A DNA stretch of 64,000 nucleotides from Hygrophila difformis (GCA_030278955.1 JAOANR010000015.1:18881073-18945072); one strand, 5' to 3'; counted from the first letter of the stretch, positions 18,747 to 31,776 are shown. The notes: generated by a model not told the origin, from the sequence alone. A program made the numbers and translations.

Positions 18747-21347
18747 TGTAACACCCCGGTTTTTGGTAACCCAGGTCGGGATGTCACCGCCACATCTCCC
18801 TAGTAAGGCACGGTTTCTCCGAGCTTACTAAAGAGATGCAAGGCTAGGTATTGCAGTGTCTAAAACATTTAAAGTATTCAAAATAGCCCATACAATATAA
18901 ATCAAAAATAATAATAGCATAGCGCAGCGGAAATATTTAGTTTAGTACAGTATCGCAGCGGAAAATATAAAAAGGGCCGACATGGCCAAAACACGGGTTA
19001 AACAGGCCCGTTCATAATATAGTCTGAGTATGAAATATAAAAGCAAAATAACAATCCCCAAAATCCCATGCATGATTCGTGCTCATACAGGCTCATTCCA
19101 CATATTCTGTAAAGAAAGGAATAAAAATGGTTTTGATCAGCAAAATTGCTGAGTAAGTTAACACATGCATGATCGTAGGGTTTAAAAGCCATAAATTTAA
19201 TAATTTAACAAAAGCATGATAATAACATAATATTTAATTTCATATAATCCATATCATATAGCACAATCTATCTCAGGCTCTATTTAATAACACATATCAC
19301 ATGGTTCAAGATAATAGCCATAATTTAAATATAAAGCATTTAAATAATTTAATTTGACAACAATGTCATTTAATCTAGTTTAATTTAATTTAGAATCCCC
19401 ATTACATTCCCGATTTGGTATTTCAGAGTTTCACGATAAAAATCGCGATGACAACAAGTTTAGCCGGTAGCCCGGCGGCCGCAGCCGTATCAGCCATACC
19501 CAGTACCACTCCGGAGCCTCGGGAAACCCATACGGATATTCACGAGAGTGTAGGCTCTAAGTTTCGCCGTTTTGGCAATATCACATTTCAAGTATAGCGC
19601 GCGGGGTCACCATCGTCCATTACGGCACGAAGTGAATCGTTAGGGGGCACCCTGCAGAGCACTCACCCCTAATTTTAATTTATCAAGTTTGTAAGGGGAT
19701 TTAGTTTTTAAAATCTGCCTTCCAACGTATTAATTTAGAAATAATATCTCAATTCGTTTCAACCCTAAAGGTTAATTCCATGTTTCATCAAGATTTCAAA
19801 ATTTCGTTTCGGTAAATCACAGTTTACTCCAAAATTCGTCTAAAATCAGATTTAATTCCAAAAATTCCAAAATTTCATATCTGACTCGGAAACATCAAGA
19901 TCTACAACTTTCGTGTTTTAACTTTTTCAATCCGAGATACCTAAGTAGGTCAAAAACGCCAATTTTCGCATAACAAGAAATCTGTCCGAGTTCAAAGTGT
20001 CACAGTTTACAAATTTTACATTCTACCATATCAATTCAACTCCAAATTTAATGAAATTTGACAGGGATCATCTTAAGACATTTATCTACAACTTTCATGT
20101 TCGGCCAAAGATCTAAAACAGCCTAGATCCTATGTCAAAAACGTGATCAAGATCATTCCTAAGTTCTGTCCAAGATTCCAAGATCTAGAATTAAACAGTT
20201 CGGTTTCAAAGGGTTTTCACATATCAAATCAGCTCCAAAAATTCTCAAATTTTTACAGTAGCTAGGTCTAAGTCTTAGGAACATTTTTCGTCTTTTAAGT
20301 TTTTCCGTTTGAGTTCATTTTAAAGGTCGGAAAAATTCAACAATTCTGTTGCGTCGGTAGGAAAACAAAAGTGGACAGATTTATGATTCGTGTCAAATCT
20401 TTTAGGTTTCGAATGTTTTAAAATCTCCCAAAACCATGTAAGGTTAACTTACAGTGTCTATGAACGTCGGGAATGTCCAATTCGGAGGCGTGGCTTCCAG
20501 ATCACCGTCTCTCCTCTCCGTTCGTCGGGTTCTACGATCTAGATTCGATACGGGGGTGTAGAAAGAAAAAGGAGATGATTAGGATTCGTTTCGAATCGTT
20601 TATTGAACAGAGATTGGACCGAGACTTACCACGACTATGGAGATCTGTAGAGAACTCGTCGAACAGCGTTCGTCTTGGTTTCGTGCCTCCGACGACTCCG
20701 GATTTAGGGTTTCGAACGTATAGAATGCTTTAGGGTTTCGTAAACTTGTTCGGGGCTCCCAAGGGGCTTATTTATAGAATTCTCAATCCCTAGGGCGTCC
20801 ACGGCCGACCTAAAGGTCTGGAGTCGAGAGATGTTCAACCGAAAGTCGAAAAATCCGCGTTCGGGTGAGAGATTCACGCAACAAACAAATCTGTGGGGTG
20901 GCGCGGTCGTGGCGCGCTGAAGCCCTTCCACCGCGCGGCCACCGCGCCGACTTCGCCTGGACTTCGGTCCGGGCGGGTCGTGCGATCCGTCGTGCGTTTC
21001 CGCCTCTCTTTCGGGTTTCTATCCCTCTATGCTCCCGGATTCCGATTCCCGGGGTGTATTCGGGTTCTTACTTTCTCTCTAATTTTATTCTCAGTCTAAT
21101 TGGATGTTTTGGACTCGAATACTCGAGTTCATTAGTGTCGGGTTTTGGTGTTCCATTTATCCATCCTTTTGTTTAATTAAATTCCTTTAATTCCTTTTTA
21201 AGTAAAAATCTCATTTCTCATTTTCTTATCTTCATTTATTTCTTTTATTTGCTGGTTAGGTTTATTTATTTATAATATTTATTTTATTTATTATTTATTT
21301 ATTTATTTACTGTTTTATTTTATGTTGGAAAATTCTCGGGTATTACA
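18747..21347 (-). mobile_element. 5' LTR of the first chromovirus
   Basis: The LTR is 2,601 bp with TG...CA ends, U5 stem-loop at 18793-18838 and TATA box at 20769-20777. It differs from 10827-13428 by roughly ten substitutions and one single-base indel (CGTTTCG versus CGTTTTCG near 20590). It is followed directly by AAGCA and LARD LTR sequence. Confidence 0.9.
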
Positions 21348-24300
21348 AAGCAACACCTAACATATCATTAGTTGACATGCCAAGTACTGCTATCATTCCC
21401 CCATGTCACACCCAAAGTTTCAAATCAAGCCCCAAACCATTCCATAACTCTCAAACATTTTAACAGATGGACAGCCCCTAATTCTTCCGAGTGACCTCTA
21501 TGAAAGCATTTTAAAGGAAAGCAGTAAGAAAGCTGTAAAGAAAGCATTTAAATCTATCACTCGGAAGCATTAAAAACGTCTCTTTCCGTTAGTATAAAAG
21601 AGCCCCTGATCTTGGTGACCAGATGCAGATCAAGAACCCCCGAGATATCAATAAGCCACAGGGCTTACAACATCTGGGTAGTTATGAGATACAAACTAAA
21701 TGAAACAGATCCATAAATGAACCTATTCCGGATATACTCACTCAAGACTCAATTCTAGACTTTGGCAGAAGAAGATAGTAGTCGAAGGAATACTCGACCA
21801 TACCTTAGAAATTCACCAAGGCCTATATGTTGTCCCTCCAATATTATTTATCACATCTCATCTACACCCAAGTGGATATTGACTTAATACGATATCTAAT
21901 ATCAGATTTCCAACACACAGCAATTTTGAGAAGCAAATGAATATTTGAAAATCATTCCCTAGACATGTACTAGATTCTCAATTAAAACACAGATCCTTTC
22001 AGTCTAGACGAGACCTAATCGCTGACTCTGCTTCTAAGCTCTCAAAATCAACCCCCAGTAGAATGTGAATTAGTCATAACTGTCGAATTTATCCCTTACT
22101 CAGATCTGGATTTTATAAAGGAATTTTTGTTGGAAATTTACTATGCAACATCTGATCTAAATCAAGACTTCTGTGTCCAAGGGGAAGGATCCCCAAAATA
22201 GCAATAAGACCAGAACATCTACATAATAGTATCATGCATACAAGTATAGGAAAAGGAAAATAAAATACCCCAAAATATATGGTGGGGTTAGACAGAATGC
22301 GATACACAAAGGTGAATTAGCCTGAGATGAGAAGAAATTGGCTAAAAGGAGTGCCAGAGATAGTTGAGGTTTTCCGGACTGCAAACATCTGCTGTCTGGT
22401 TCCCAATTATCCCTGATGAATGATTTTAGACAAAAAGAATTCCAAACAACGGTGACCGCCGTCATTGAGTTTTCTTTGTCTATGAGTAGAAGAAGAACCC
22501 ACATATTTCTTGCTGTAATATGTCTCAACTGATATTGGTCGACATCAGTTGATACTATTGCAACTTGAATTCAGGTTGAGAAATTAAGATAAGGAAAATT
22601 AAAACTGTATCTGATTAGGAATTGACTGAGTGACTAATCGAAACTCTTAGTGAAGAGAACGCTCGCCGAAGCTTCCACCAACCACTAACCAGATCATGCA
22701 AAATAACAGATAATGATTAACACACAGAAGACGGGTTAGTCGATATCCCTGTGAAGGGACCTTTCACCAACATTAATCTGTGTGTTTCTCATTATCCGTT
22801 CATACACACACTGAAAGAGAAAACAAGAAAGTAAGAAAATATTTTTGGTATTGTGTGGGTGTTAAGCACACAATAAGTGGACACTAATGGGTTGAAATGT
22901 GTAATGGATAGAAATCAGATGAACTGGGCCTAGGCCCAATACAACTTACACAAATCATGACAGAAAATGTTTATGGAGTTTTCAAAATAAAAGGATAGTT
23001 CAATTCGAATTATTGGGGTAATTCGAATTGAGAATGCATGAAGAATGAAGTATGACCTTACCCAATTAATCATTGCCAGGAATTGGGGCATCATCTAATT
23101 CGAATTATTGACCAATTCGAATTAATTCGAATTGGACAACTCGAATTGGCGAAGTCCTTTTCTTGCTCAAATTGACTAAGGCATTTACCTCAAGGGGAAG
23201 GTGAATTCGAATTGTCCAGCAATTCGAATTAATTCGAATTGCACAATTCGAATTGGTTAGAGATGGAAAAATAAACCAAGGCATGAAGGGATGGCAATGG
23301 ATACAATGTGGTTTTCAAGCCAATTCGAATTGTTGAGCAATTCGAAGGATAATTCGAATTGGTTGGAAACCACATGAAGAGAATAATTTTTGGTGTGCAA
23401 CTCGAATTTCTTGGGCAATTCGAAGTAATTCGAATTGCCTAAATTCGAATTGCATCCCATTTTCTCATTTAAGAATATTTTTGTGCTCACAAGTGTTAGT
23501 TTGATTTCCACTGTGCGATTTATAATGGATAAGATTTACCAAATCCTTCATTTCACATCAATGTCATCTCACAGTCACACTTGTGAGTATTTTGTATTTA
23601 TCAAGAAATATGCATGTACAATGGGTAATAGCATGATTTAAACCCTAAAACTACAAACATGAAATTTAAAGACTAGTCTACCAACAATAATGAAAAATCT
23701 AAGAACTACAAGCATATTAAGGAAGAACACCAACATTATCTAAAGGAACAAAATAAAAATAAAATTTAGATCTAGGCCAAAAATAAAATAAAATGAAACT
23801 AAAACTTAGAGAAAGGCACTATCTCTAAAATTATCTAGCTATCCAAGAACAATAAAAATAAAAGTAGATCTAAGGCTACAAACATGCTCAAACCCACATT
23901 CATACATTTATTAGAACTAAGAAAGCAAAATAAATAAAAGAGCAAGAGAACCCATACCAAATTTGTGAAGCATTTTCTTGTATTTCAACCACTAGAAAGC
24001 ATTAAAGGTTCAAGAACAACCCATTAGTTGGGTGTTCTCAAATTTATTTCTATACTAGAAAGCTGTAAAAATATGAAAATGGCTACACTAATAAAGTAGA
24101 AACAACTATTTACAAACTACATTACAACTACAACTAAGAAAATTAAATTACATTGCAAAAGATAAAGAAAATCTACTCTAAACTAGCCAAAAACCCACTG
24201 CTCTCTCCAAGAACAGGGAAGAAGAATTTGGGACTGTCTGCCCTCTGCTTTTCTCTTGCTGCTTAAGTGAAAAATGGAAGGGGTATTTATAGGGGGAAAA

Positions 24301-26042
24301 CCCTAACATGTGAGAAGGGATAGAAATGGGTTAATTCGAATTATGCAGCCAAGAAGAGGGGTAGGTGCGAATTATGCGCAGAAGAAGAGGGACTTTTATG
24401 CAAAAATGGAGAGAGGAGGGAAATGGAGAGGGTTTTTGTTGTGGGAAGGGACGGGACCTGGAGTCCACAGAGAAAAGACAAAAGTTTTTTCTGCCTTCGG
24501 GACCACAAGTCCGGGGTTCTTCCAAACTCTTCACGCGCGGGCCCCACTCAACCTTTTCACTCCCTAATTCGAATTCTCTCTGTTCGAATTAATTCGAACT
24601 TCTACAATTCGAATTGTTTCTTGTTTTTGCTTCTCTTCCAATTCGGTCTCTTCTCTCTCAATTCGAATTAATTCAAATTTCACTCATTAATTCGAATTGC
24701 ACACATTAATTCGAATGGCTCTCTTCTTCTTTTTCTTTTCTCTTCTCTTTCCTTCCAATTGGAATTGTTTACCTTAATTCGTATTACACTTTTTTCTCGA
24801 ATTGTCCTCTGCATCCTTCTTTCTTCTTCCATTTTCTTTTCCAGTTTCTTTCCTTCTTCTTCTCCATTTTTTCTTCTCCTCGATTTTCTTTCTTTCTTCT
24901 CTCATTTTCTTGCTTCTTCTTCTTCTTTCTCCCCCTCCATTCTTCTGCCGTCGTGAGTTGTGGTGGTCGGCGAACTGACCGGAGCGGCGGCGAGCGGCGA
25001 AAATGGTGGTGTGGTGACTGAGGCAGCGGCGGCGGTGGTGTGCGACGGAGATGGTGGTTGGAGCTTTGGGGTTGAAGACCGGAGCTACTGGAATGGAGGA
25101 GGGCAGCTGCTGGCCGGGTTAGCGGCGGCGACCGTGGTGGCTGTCGGAGGCGGAAATGGTCGGAGCTTCGGCCGTGTTGACTGGGCTGCTGGAAATGGTG
25201 GCGGGGATGGAGTCGCCGGAAGTGAATTCGGCCGGAGCAACGAAGGGGATGACCGGAGATGCAATAGAATGGTGGTGGCGAGGAATGGAGGCTGAGATGC
25301 GTCGCCGGAGAGATGGCAGCGGTGGAGTCGGAAGTTGAAGATCGGAAATTGGGACAGCAGCGGCCATCGTCGGAAACGGAGGAAGGCTTGGCGATTGGAG
25401 ACCGCTGGACGTGAGGTGGTGGTAACTGAAGGCGGAGTTGCTGTCCGCCGGCGAATAATGGAGACAGAGGATGATGATGATGTGAAATGTGGATCTAATT
25501 CTTTGCCGGAATTGTTGATCGGATTTCGGGGACGGCTGCTGCTGTGTCCCAATTTTGCTGCTTGGGGAAGATAGTCACGTGAGGCTCGTGACTTGGTTTC
25601 ACTTGGAAATTGTAACTTAGTGTAGGCAGTGGGCCCCACCTGCATAACTTTGATTACTTGATTGATTTTTTTTTGAATAAACAAAAATAAATACTAGTGT
25701 ATAAATATAAGTATAAATAAATATAGATATTTGTTCCAATTGATTATTTGGCTTGCGTTCCGTTTAATGGATCCGTGTTCCACCGAACAGATACCACCGA
25801 ACCATAATCATCAATTATGGGAAACATAATAATTTTATCATGTTTTTGGATTTTTTTAACACAAATATAATAAAATAGCAATATTTTTGTGTTTTTCAAT
25901 ACCAACTTATTATTTATACAAACTTGCAAATATCTGTCAAATTCAACTGCTTTCTTATTTAAATAAGACCGGAATGCGATCAAATGCCCATGTTTAGACA
26001 CGGAAATAGATTGAAAATAATGGTCAATTTTGGCCATTATCA
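21348..26042 (-). mobile_element. 5' LTR of the LARD-like element, outer part
   Basis: The segment contains the duplicated 1,060 bp (21348-22407), 216 bp seen only here in the window (22408-22623) and the copy of 1-3421 (22624-26042). It includes the AATTCGAATT clusters, the TATA box (24284-24292) and the GC island. The end at 26042 is the minus-strand LTR start TGATAATGG. The flank AGCAG (26043-26047) should be the target duplication; its partner lies left of the window. Confidence 0.7.
24284..24292 (-). promoter_or_regulatory. TATA box of the LARD-like 5' LTR
   Basis: The minus strand reads CTATAAATACCCC, matching 1708-1716. This is the copy that would drive transcription of the element. 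Confidence 0.6.
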
Positions 26043-26357
26043 AGCAGTTTCCACATTGGGGGGAGAAACAACAATCGTTGATTGAGGGTCTGCCGGTTGA
26101 GAGTCAGTTGAGATACCCTTTTCGGCAATGGCAGCCGCTAATTGAGCAACCTCCACTCGAAGATCAAGTGGGATAGTAATGGGCATCTCTAGTAGAGCGA
26201 CATTAGTTGGGGCTTCTTCTTGAACTGGGATGATAGTTGCATTCCGGCCACATCCCCTTCCTCTTCCTCGTCTGTCTTGCCCTCCACCTCTGGTTTTAGG
26301 GTCGGCTCTTGGTGGTGCAGCAACAGTGTTGGAACTCTGGTTTCTCATCGTCACCAT
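26043..26357 (-). pseudogene. Extra ORF downstream of copia pol, cut by the LARD-like insertion
   Basis: The frame starts MVTMRNQSSN and has an Arg/Gly-rich patch (GGGQDRRGRGRGCGRN). It continues for about 105 residues until the LARD LTR begins. Sireviruses often carry an extra ORF after pol, called env-like for its position. The place fits but the sequence was not recognised as envelope. The upstream 500 bp (26358-26868) looks like a leader with CT-rich parts and has no other gene. A gag N-terminus of an unrelated Ty3 element is the alternative. Confidence 0.35.
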
Positions 26358-26868
26358 GATTCCTGAAGAGAGTAAGTATGATTCGCAGTGAATTGTTCTT
26401 GAGAAGGAAAATTTTGCGTAATGAACGAAGAGAAAGGTTGAAGGAATAAAAAAAATGAAAGGAATCTTCCCTGAATCGATATGATTGCGGCTGAAAAAGA
26501 GGATTTCCTTTTATGGAGATATGCAGGATCATCATCATTAGAGGGTCATCTAGGTAGCCGGTAATTGTGTAGGAAATAATTTCCTTTTATGTTTTATGGA
26601 GAAATACCATATCTGGACACTAGATAGTAGCACTATGACATTTTATTTCTGCAATAAAATAATAACATATTAGTGTAGATTTGGGAGTCATAAAATAAGG
26701 CTAAGTAATAATTAAAATATTTTAGAGAAGAAATTTAGCTGGTTAACGATAGGACTGGAGACTCCTGATGGTGTCCTTGGACTTAGACTATAGTGCATTA
26801 TCCAAGTTTCCTTCTTACTTCTCAAAACATTCACCATCTAGGGCCTTGGTGAAGATATCTGCGTTCTG

Positions 26869-27320
26869 CTATTGTGTTCCAACATGTTCGAGGGATACAA
26901 CTCCATCCTCCACAAGTTCTCTAATAAAATAATGTCTTATGTCGATGTGTTTAGTTCTACTATGTTGCACGGGGTTCTTGGATATGTTTATCGCGCTCAT
27001 GTTGTCATAAAGGACTACAAATTGATCTTGCTTGTTGTCGTAGTCACTTGTCATTTGCTTTATCCAAAGAAGTTGAGCACAACAACTCCCAGCTGCGATG
27101 TGCTCTGCTTCCGCTGTTGAGAGGGATATCGAACTTTGTTTTTTACTATAACAACTAACCAAGTTGGTACAAACATAGAAGCATCCACCGGTGGTGCTCT
27201 TTCTGTCATCCGCACTCCCAGCCCAATCAGCATCAGTGTAGCCAAGTAGTCGAAGATTGGATTCTTTTGAGTACCAAATGCCCAAATCTGATGTTCCAGC
27301 AATGTATGGGATCACCCTTT
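26869..27320 (-). pseudogene. pol: Copia RNase H domain
   Basis: The frame reads GYTDADWAGSADDRKSTTG, SLSTAEAEHIAA and HIDIRHYFIRE, the usual RNase H strings at the end of copia pol. A run of about 12 A residues on the coding strand (27337-27348) shifts the frame between RT (QADPKKK) and this domain. Confidence 0.85.
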
Positions 27321-27329
27321 TAGCAGCCT

Positions 27330-28227
27330 TTAAATGTGATTTTTTTTTTTAGGATCTGCTTGGTACCTAGCACAAATTCCCACAGCATAACTGATGTTAG
27401 GTATGCTTGCTGATAGATAGAGAAGGCTTCCAATGATTCCTCTATATAACTTCTGGTCCACACTTTTTCCAGCAGGATCTTTGTGAAGTTTGTCTGCTGT
27501 TCCAATTGGTGTTCGAACAAGCTTACAGGATTCCCATCCAAACTTCTTGACAATATTTTTGGCATACTTAGACTGGTTCAGGAATGTACCATCCTTTTTT
27601 TGTGTTACCTGCAATCCAAGAAAATACGTTAATTCTCCTACCATACTCATCTCAAATTCCATATCCATGGTCTCGATGAACTTGTCCTTGAGCCCATGAG
27701 AGGTTGATCCGAATATGATTTCATCAATGTAGACTTGTGACACAATGATTCCCTTGGATTCTCCCTTGATGAACATAGTTTTGTCAACATTTCCTCTTCT
27801 ATAACCATTGTCCAAAAAAGTAACTGGAGAGCCTTTCGTACCAAGCTCGTGGAGCTTGTTCGAGACCGTAGAGAGCTTTGTTTAACTTGTAAACATGATC
27901 TGGGAAGTCAGCATCCTCAAAGCCTCGAGGTTTCTCAACGTACACTTCTTCTTTTAGCCAACCATTTAAGAACGTGCTCTTAATATCCATCTGGTAAAGT
28001 TTGAATCCTAACGAGCATGCAATAGCCAAGAGAAGTCTAACAACTTCGAGTCTTGCTACTGGAGCAAACGTCTCACTAAAGTCCACTCCATCAACTTGAG
28101 TATACCCCTGAGCTACGGGACTTGTTTTGTTTCTTGTCACGTTCCCGTTCTCATCACTTTTATTTTTGAAAACCCACTTGGTGCCGATGATGTTAGTGTG
28201 ATCAGGTCTCTCAACCAGGGTCAACAC
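27330..28227 (-). pseudogene. pol: Copia reverse transcriptase, disrupted
   Basis: Two overlapping frames give the fingers/palm part (GTKWVFKNK, FAPVARLEVVRLLLA, YQMDIKSTFLNG, LYGLEQAPRAWY) and the rest (MFIKGESKGII, TYFLGLQV, ASIPNISYAVGICARYQADP). The catalytic YVDD box reads YIDE (QVYIDEIIFGS), so one of the two metal-binding aspartates is lost. The frame changes near 27800-27815. The enzyme is dead. Confidence 0.85.
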
Positions 28228-28427
28228 CTCGTTCCTCTTGAATTGAAGGAGTTCTTCTTGCCTGGCGTTTATCCAGTATTCATCCAGTAAGGCTTCCTCA
28301 ACTCTTGATGGTTCAATTCTGTAATTAAAGCAATGAAATCCTGCAAGTTCTCTATAATCGATCTTCTTTTTTACACGAGTTCTTATGTCGTCAAGTACAT
28401 CTCCAATAACATCCTCTGGATCATGAT

Positions 28428-29474
28428 TTATGTGGATTCTGACTTAGGGTGCTTCAGCCTCTGATTAAGATGGGTCCTAACTGGTGTTTGAACACTGTGC
28501 TGGGATTCGTTATTATCAACTGCAATATTATCATGCTTGTCTTCAGATTGAGTTTGAATATTATCTGCATCATTTTCTAGAATACTGATTGGAATCTCCT
28601 TGTTGGGAACATCTTCCACAATCACATTTGCAAATTCCATCGCTTTTCTGGTTCTGGCATTGTAAACATGAAAAGCCTTGCTTGATGTCGAATAACCGAC
28701 AAAGATTCCTTCATCACTCTTTTCCTTGAATTTTCTAGTGTGTTCCCTGTCATTGAGCACAAAAAACTTGCAACCAAATATATGAAAATATGTTATTGAA
28801 GTCTTTTTACCCTTCTATAATTCGTACAGTGTCATGAGTGTTTTTGGCCTGATGTAAACCCAGTTGATCATATAACATGTGGTGTTTACTATGTCGGCCC
28901 AAAGAAATTCTGCCACCTTCTTTGCATTGATCATGACACGAGCCATTTCTTGTAAGGTTCGATTCTTCCTTTCCACCTCTCCATTTTGTTTAGGAGTTTT
29001 AGGGGCGGAGAATTCATGTTTGATCCCCAAGCTTGAGCAGTAGTCTTCAAAGGCTTGATTTTCAAACTCCTTTCCGTGGTCACTCCGAATCCGTTTTACC
29101 TTACAGTTCTTCTCGTTCATTATTTGATTGCACAGCTTCATGAAGGCTTTGAACGCTTCACTTTTCTCTCTGAGAAAGTCGACCCACGTATACTTGGGAA
29201 AGTCATCTACACAAACAAATATGTATTTTTTGCCTCCTACGTTGGCGACTTCAGTAGGTCCAATCAGGTCCATATGCAGAAGCTCCAGACATCGTGTTGT
29301 TGCATTGTGATCATTCACAGGATGGGACACTCTGGTCTGTTTATTTTTAGCACAATCTTCACAGATGTCGGTGTCACTCTTCTTTAGGTTCGGAAGACCT
29401 CGAACAGCCCCTGTTCTGCTGAGTTTAATTAGATCTTTGAAGTTTAGGTGGCCCATCTTTTCATGCCACAACAA
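28428..29474 (-). pseudogene. pol: Copia integrase
   Basis: The zinc-binding part (LWHEKMGHLNFKDL, CEDCAKNKQ) is followed by the core with LLHMDLIGP, RSDHGKEFENQ and QNGEVERKNRT, which supply the D, D and E residues. The C-terminal part (28428-28760; GIFVGYSTSSKAFHVYN) is in another frame after stops around 28761-28814. The stretch 28228-28427 between integrase and RT has no usable frame. Confidence 0.85.
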
Positions 29475-29637
29475 GTTTTGATAGTTCCTGCATCCTTCAC
29501 AAAATTACAGGTTTGTACAAGTAAATAGCAATCATTTCAAGATCTTAGCCCTCTCACGATGCATTCATTTTCAATATCATAAACTTCACAGTAATCTTTA
29601 GTAAAGAATACTTTTAAGTTCTCATCGCATAATTGAC

Positions 29638-30138
29638 TTATGCTAATGAGGTTTGCTTGGAGCCCTTCCACAAAATACACATCAAACCTTTTCCTTCAAG
29701 AGTTCCTTGTCTAACAAGACATCCCTTCTTGCCATTGCCAAACATTACCAAACCTCTATTTATTCCCTTGTAATGTTTGAGGAATTCTTTGTTTCCCATG
29801 TTGTGTCTGGAACACCCACTGTTGAAGTACCAGGCTGCCTTTTCTCCTTCTTTGTATGAAGATAATAATGTAACATTACAATTTATGAAGGCACATTTTG
29901 CAACCCAAGCACGTCTTATTGTTATTCTCTTTTTGAGCTCTTCGTTTGGCCAAGCCACTGGTCTTCCTTCAAGAAGATCCTTGATGATCTTTCGACACTG
30001 TCCTGTTTTGTGACCACGAAACTGACAGTAGTCACAGATGAGAGGAGCTTTTGGCATTCTCATGCCTTTGACAGATTCCTTGGCTACTTTCATCGATTCC
30101 TTGATCTGCCGCATATTAGGTTTCTGCTTTTCTGCCAC
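29638..30138 (-). pseudogene. Copia gag end with zinc knuckle and protease start
   Basis: The CCHC knuckle is CDYCQFRGHKTGQC. The protease box reads WYFNSGCSRH where families have DSGCSRHM, so the catalytic Asp is Asn. The codon change is GAC to AAC after TTC, which is what decay of a methylated CpG gives. A frame break at about 29640 separates it from integrase; 29475-29637 holds only degraded protease sequence. Confidence 0.8.
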
Positions 30139-30917
30139 AAATTGAGTCGTTTCTATTAAGGTAGAGGCCTTATTTGAACTTTGATATTCAATGCCTCGTC
30201 TATTCCTATGAGATCATCCTGCGGAAATGACATCATCGAGTTTGGCCTTCCCTTTGTTCATATTGGAGAGAATATGTTCAGACTTGGTCAACTCCTCTTT
30301 TGTCTTACATAACCACCATAAGACTGTCATTTTTAGCACAGATTTGTTCATTTTCAGACAACAGGATCTGTGTTCCAACCTCGAGTTGGGACACCCGTTT
30401 AGACACTGTTTCAGCCTCAATACACAGATTTTCCTTTTCTTCCGTGAGATCATTGATCTACTTTCTGAGATTTTGATTAACAGCTTTGAGTTCTTCGATT
30501 TCAGTTAATGAGATCTCCAATTTCTCGAACATTTCAGTATAGAGATCACTGAGTCTCTCTATTTTATTGGATTGATCCCTGTCAATTGAAGAACAACCAT
30601 GATCAGTGAAATCATTATTGACAGAGTTGGCATCATTACTATGATTTGATGTAGTGCCAGAACACGAATCTGAATCTCATGTCCCCGGAGCCATTAAAGC
30701 AACCCTATGTTCCGATTTTCCATTACTTCTTTCTTCATCGTCAGGATCCCTGAAAGTGACATGATAGGTTTTATTCCCACTCTTTTTCTTCAGATTACCG
30801 CAGTCCGCCTTGATATGCCCGAAACTTCCACGTTCGTTGCATTCAGGGCCTTTCGTTTTCTCATCTTCCTTTGAATCATCATTCCTTTGCCTGAGGGTTT
30901 GGTTTTCTCCGGTAATC

Positions 30918-31743
30918 TCATTTGTTGTGGGATCCTTCTCCTTTCTTCTTCGAGTACCCCTGCTTGCCTTTCTTGTTTCTCAGGAGTCTAGCTAATTTCT
31001 TGGTGAGTAAGGAGATCTCATCATCACCACCGTTCTCACTGTCAATGTCAGCATCCTTATCAGCTGGTAGCCTTGCTTCTGCCTTGAAAGCGATGTTCTT
31101 GCTACCAACATCTTTGCAATGATCCATCTCCCAGGGTTGCAAGATCCCCATCAATTCGTCAACCTGGATAGTTGAGTTATCCCTGTATAACTCTAGGGCA
31201 GCGATCTTTTGACTAAACCTGTCAGGAATAGATCCAACAATTTTCTGCACGATTTCCTGTTGAGAGTAGGTCTTTCCAAGTTGATGTGCCTGATTAGTCA
31301 AATCACGAATTCTACCAATATAGGTCACAATATTCTCATTCTCATCCATGGTTAGTTTATGAAATTGTGATTCTATAGAAATCAATTTTTAAGATCTAAC
31401 TGAATCCATATCAAGGGAGTTTACCAGTATTACCCATGCATCATAAGCCATTTTACATGAGGATATAAGCTTGTATTGCTCTTCTGATACACCATTAAAG
31501 ATGGCGTTCAAAGCTTTGGAATTCATGTTTGACAGGGTCGTTTATGGAGCACTCCATTGAGCTTTTGGTTTTGGTGTTTTAACACCATCAGCTTCAACTA
31601 GGGCATTCATATTTGGTTTCTACAGCGTCCTAAACTCCATCATCAATGGCCATGAGAAAAGCTCGTATCCTATTTTTCCAGTAGGAAATATTTGTGCCAT
31701 GAAGTAGGGGCGGCCTGGAGATGTTTCCTCCTTCACGACTCAT
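30918..31743 (-). pseudogene. gag: Copia gag
   Basis: The start at 31743 reads MSREGGNISRPPLLHG and YWKNRIRAF, typical for Sirevirus gag, then meets several stops. An open stretch at 31385-30918 follows (IVTYIGRIRDLTNQAHQLGK, EIVQKIVGSIPDRF, a UBN2-type gag core), ending in a Lys-rich tail. The part 30139-30917 between gag core and knuckle is degraded, with only short frames. Confidence 0.75.
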
Positions 31744-31776
31744 CTCGACCACTGGATATCACCCGAAGATGTGTGC

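Larger units (their letters stand above)
10827..21347 (-). mobile_element. Tekay-like Ty3 chromovirus, gag-deleted, with captured antisense gene
   Basis: Order on the minus strand: 5' LTR (21347-18747), tRNA-iMet primer site, minisatellite, coiled-coil ORF, antisense mobile-domain-like gene, A-run junction (15961), 3' half of pol (15945-13658), polypurine tract, 3' LTR (13428-10827). LTRs are TG...CA with inverted ends TGTAACACCC/GGGTATTACA. The right flank AAGCA is the expected 5-bp target duplication. About ten substitutions between the 2.6-kb LTRs point to a recent insertion. Gag, protease and the catalytic half of reverse transcriptase are absent, so movement would need proteins supplied from elsewhere. 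Confidence 0.85.
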
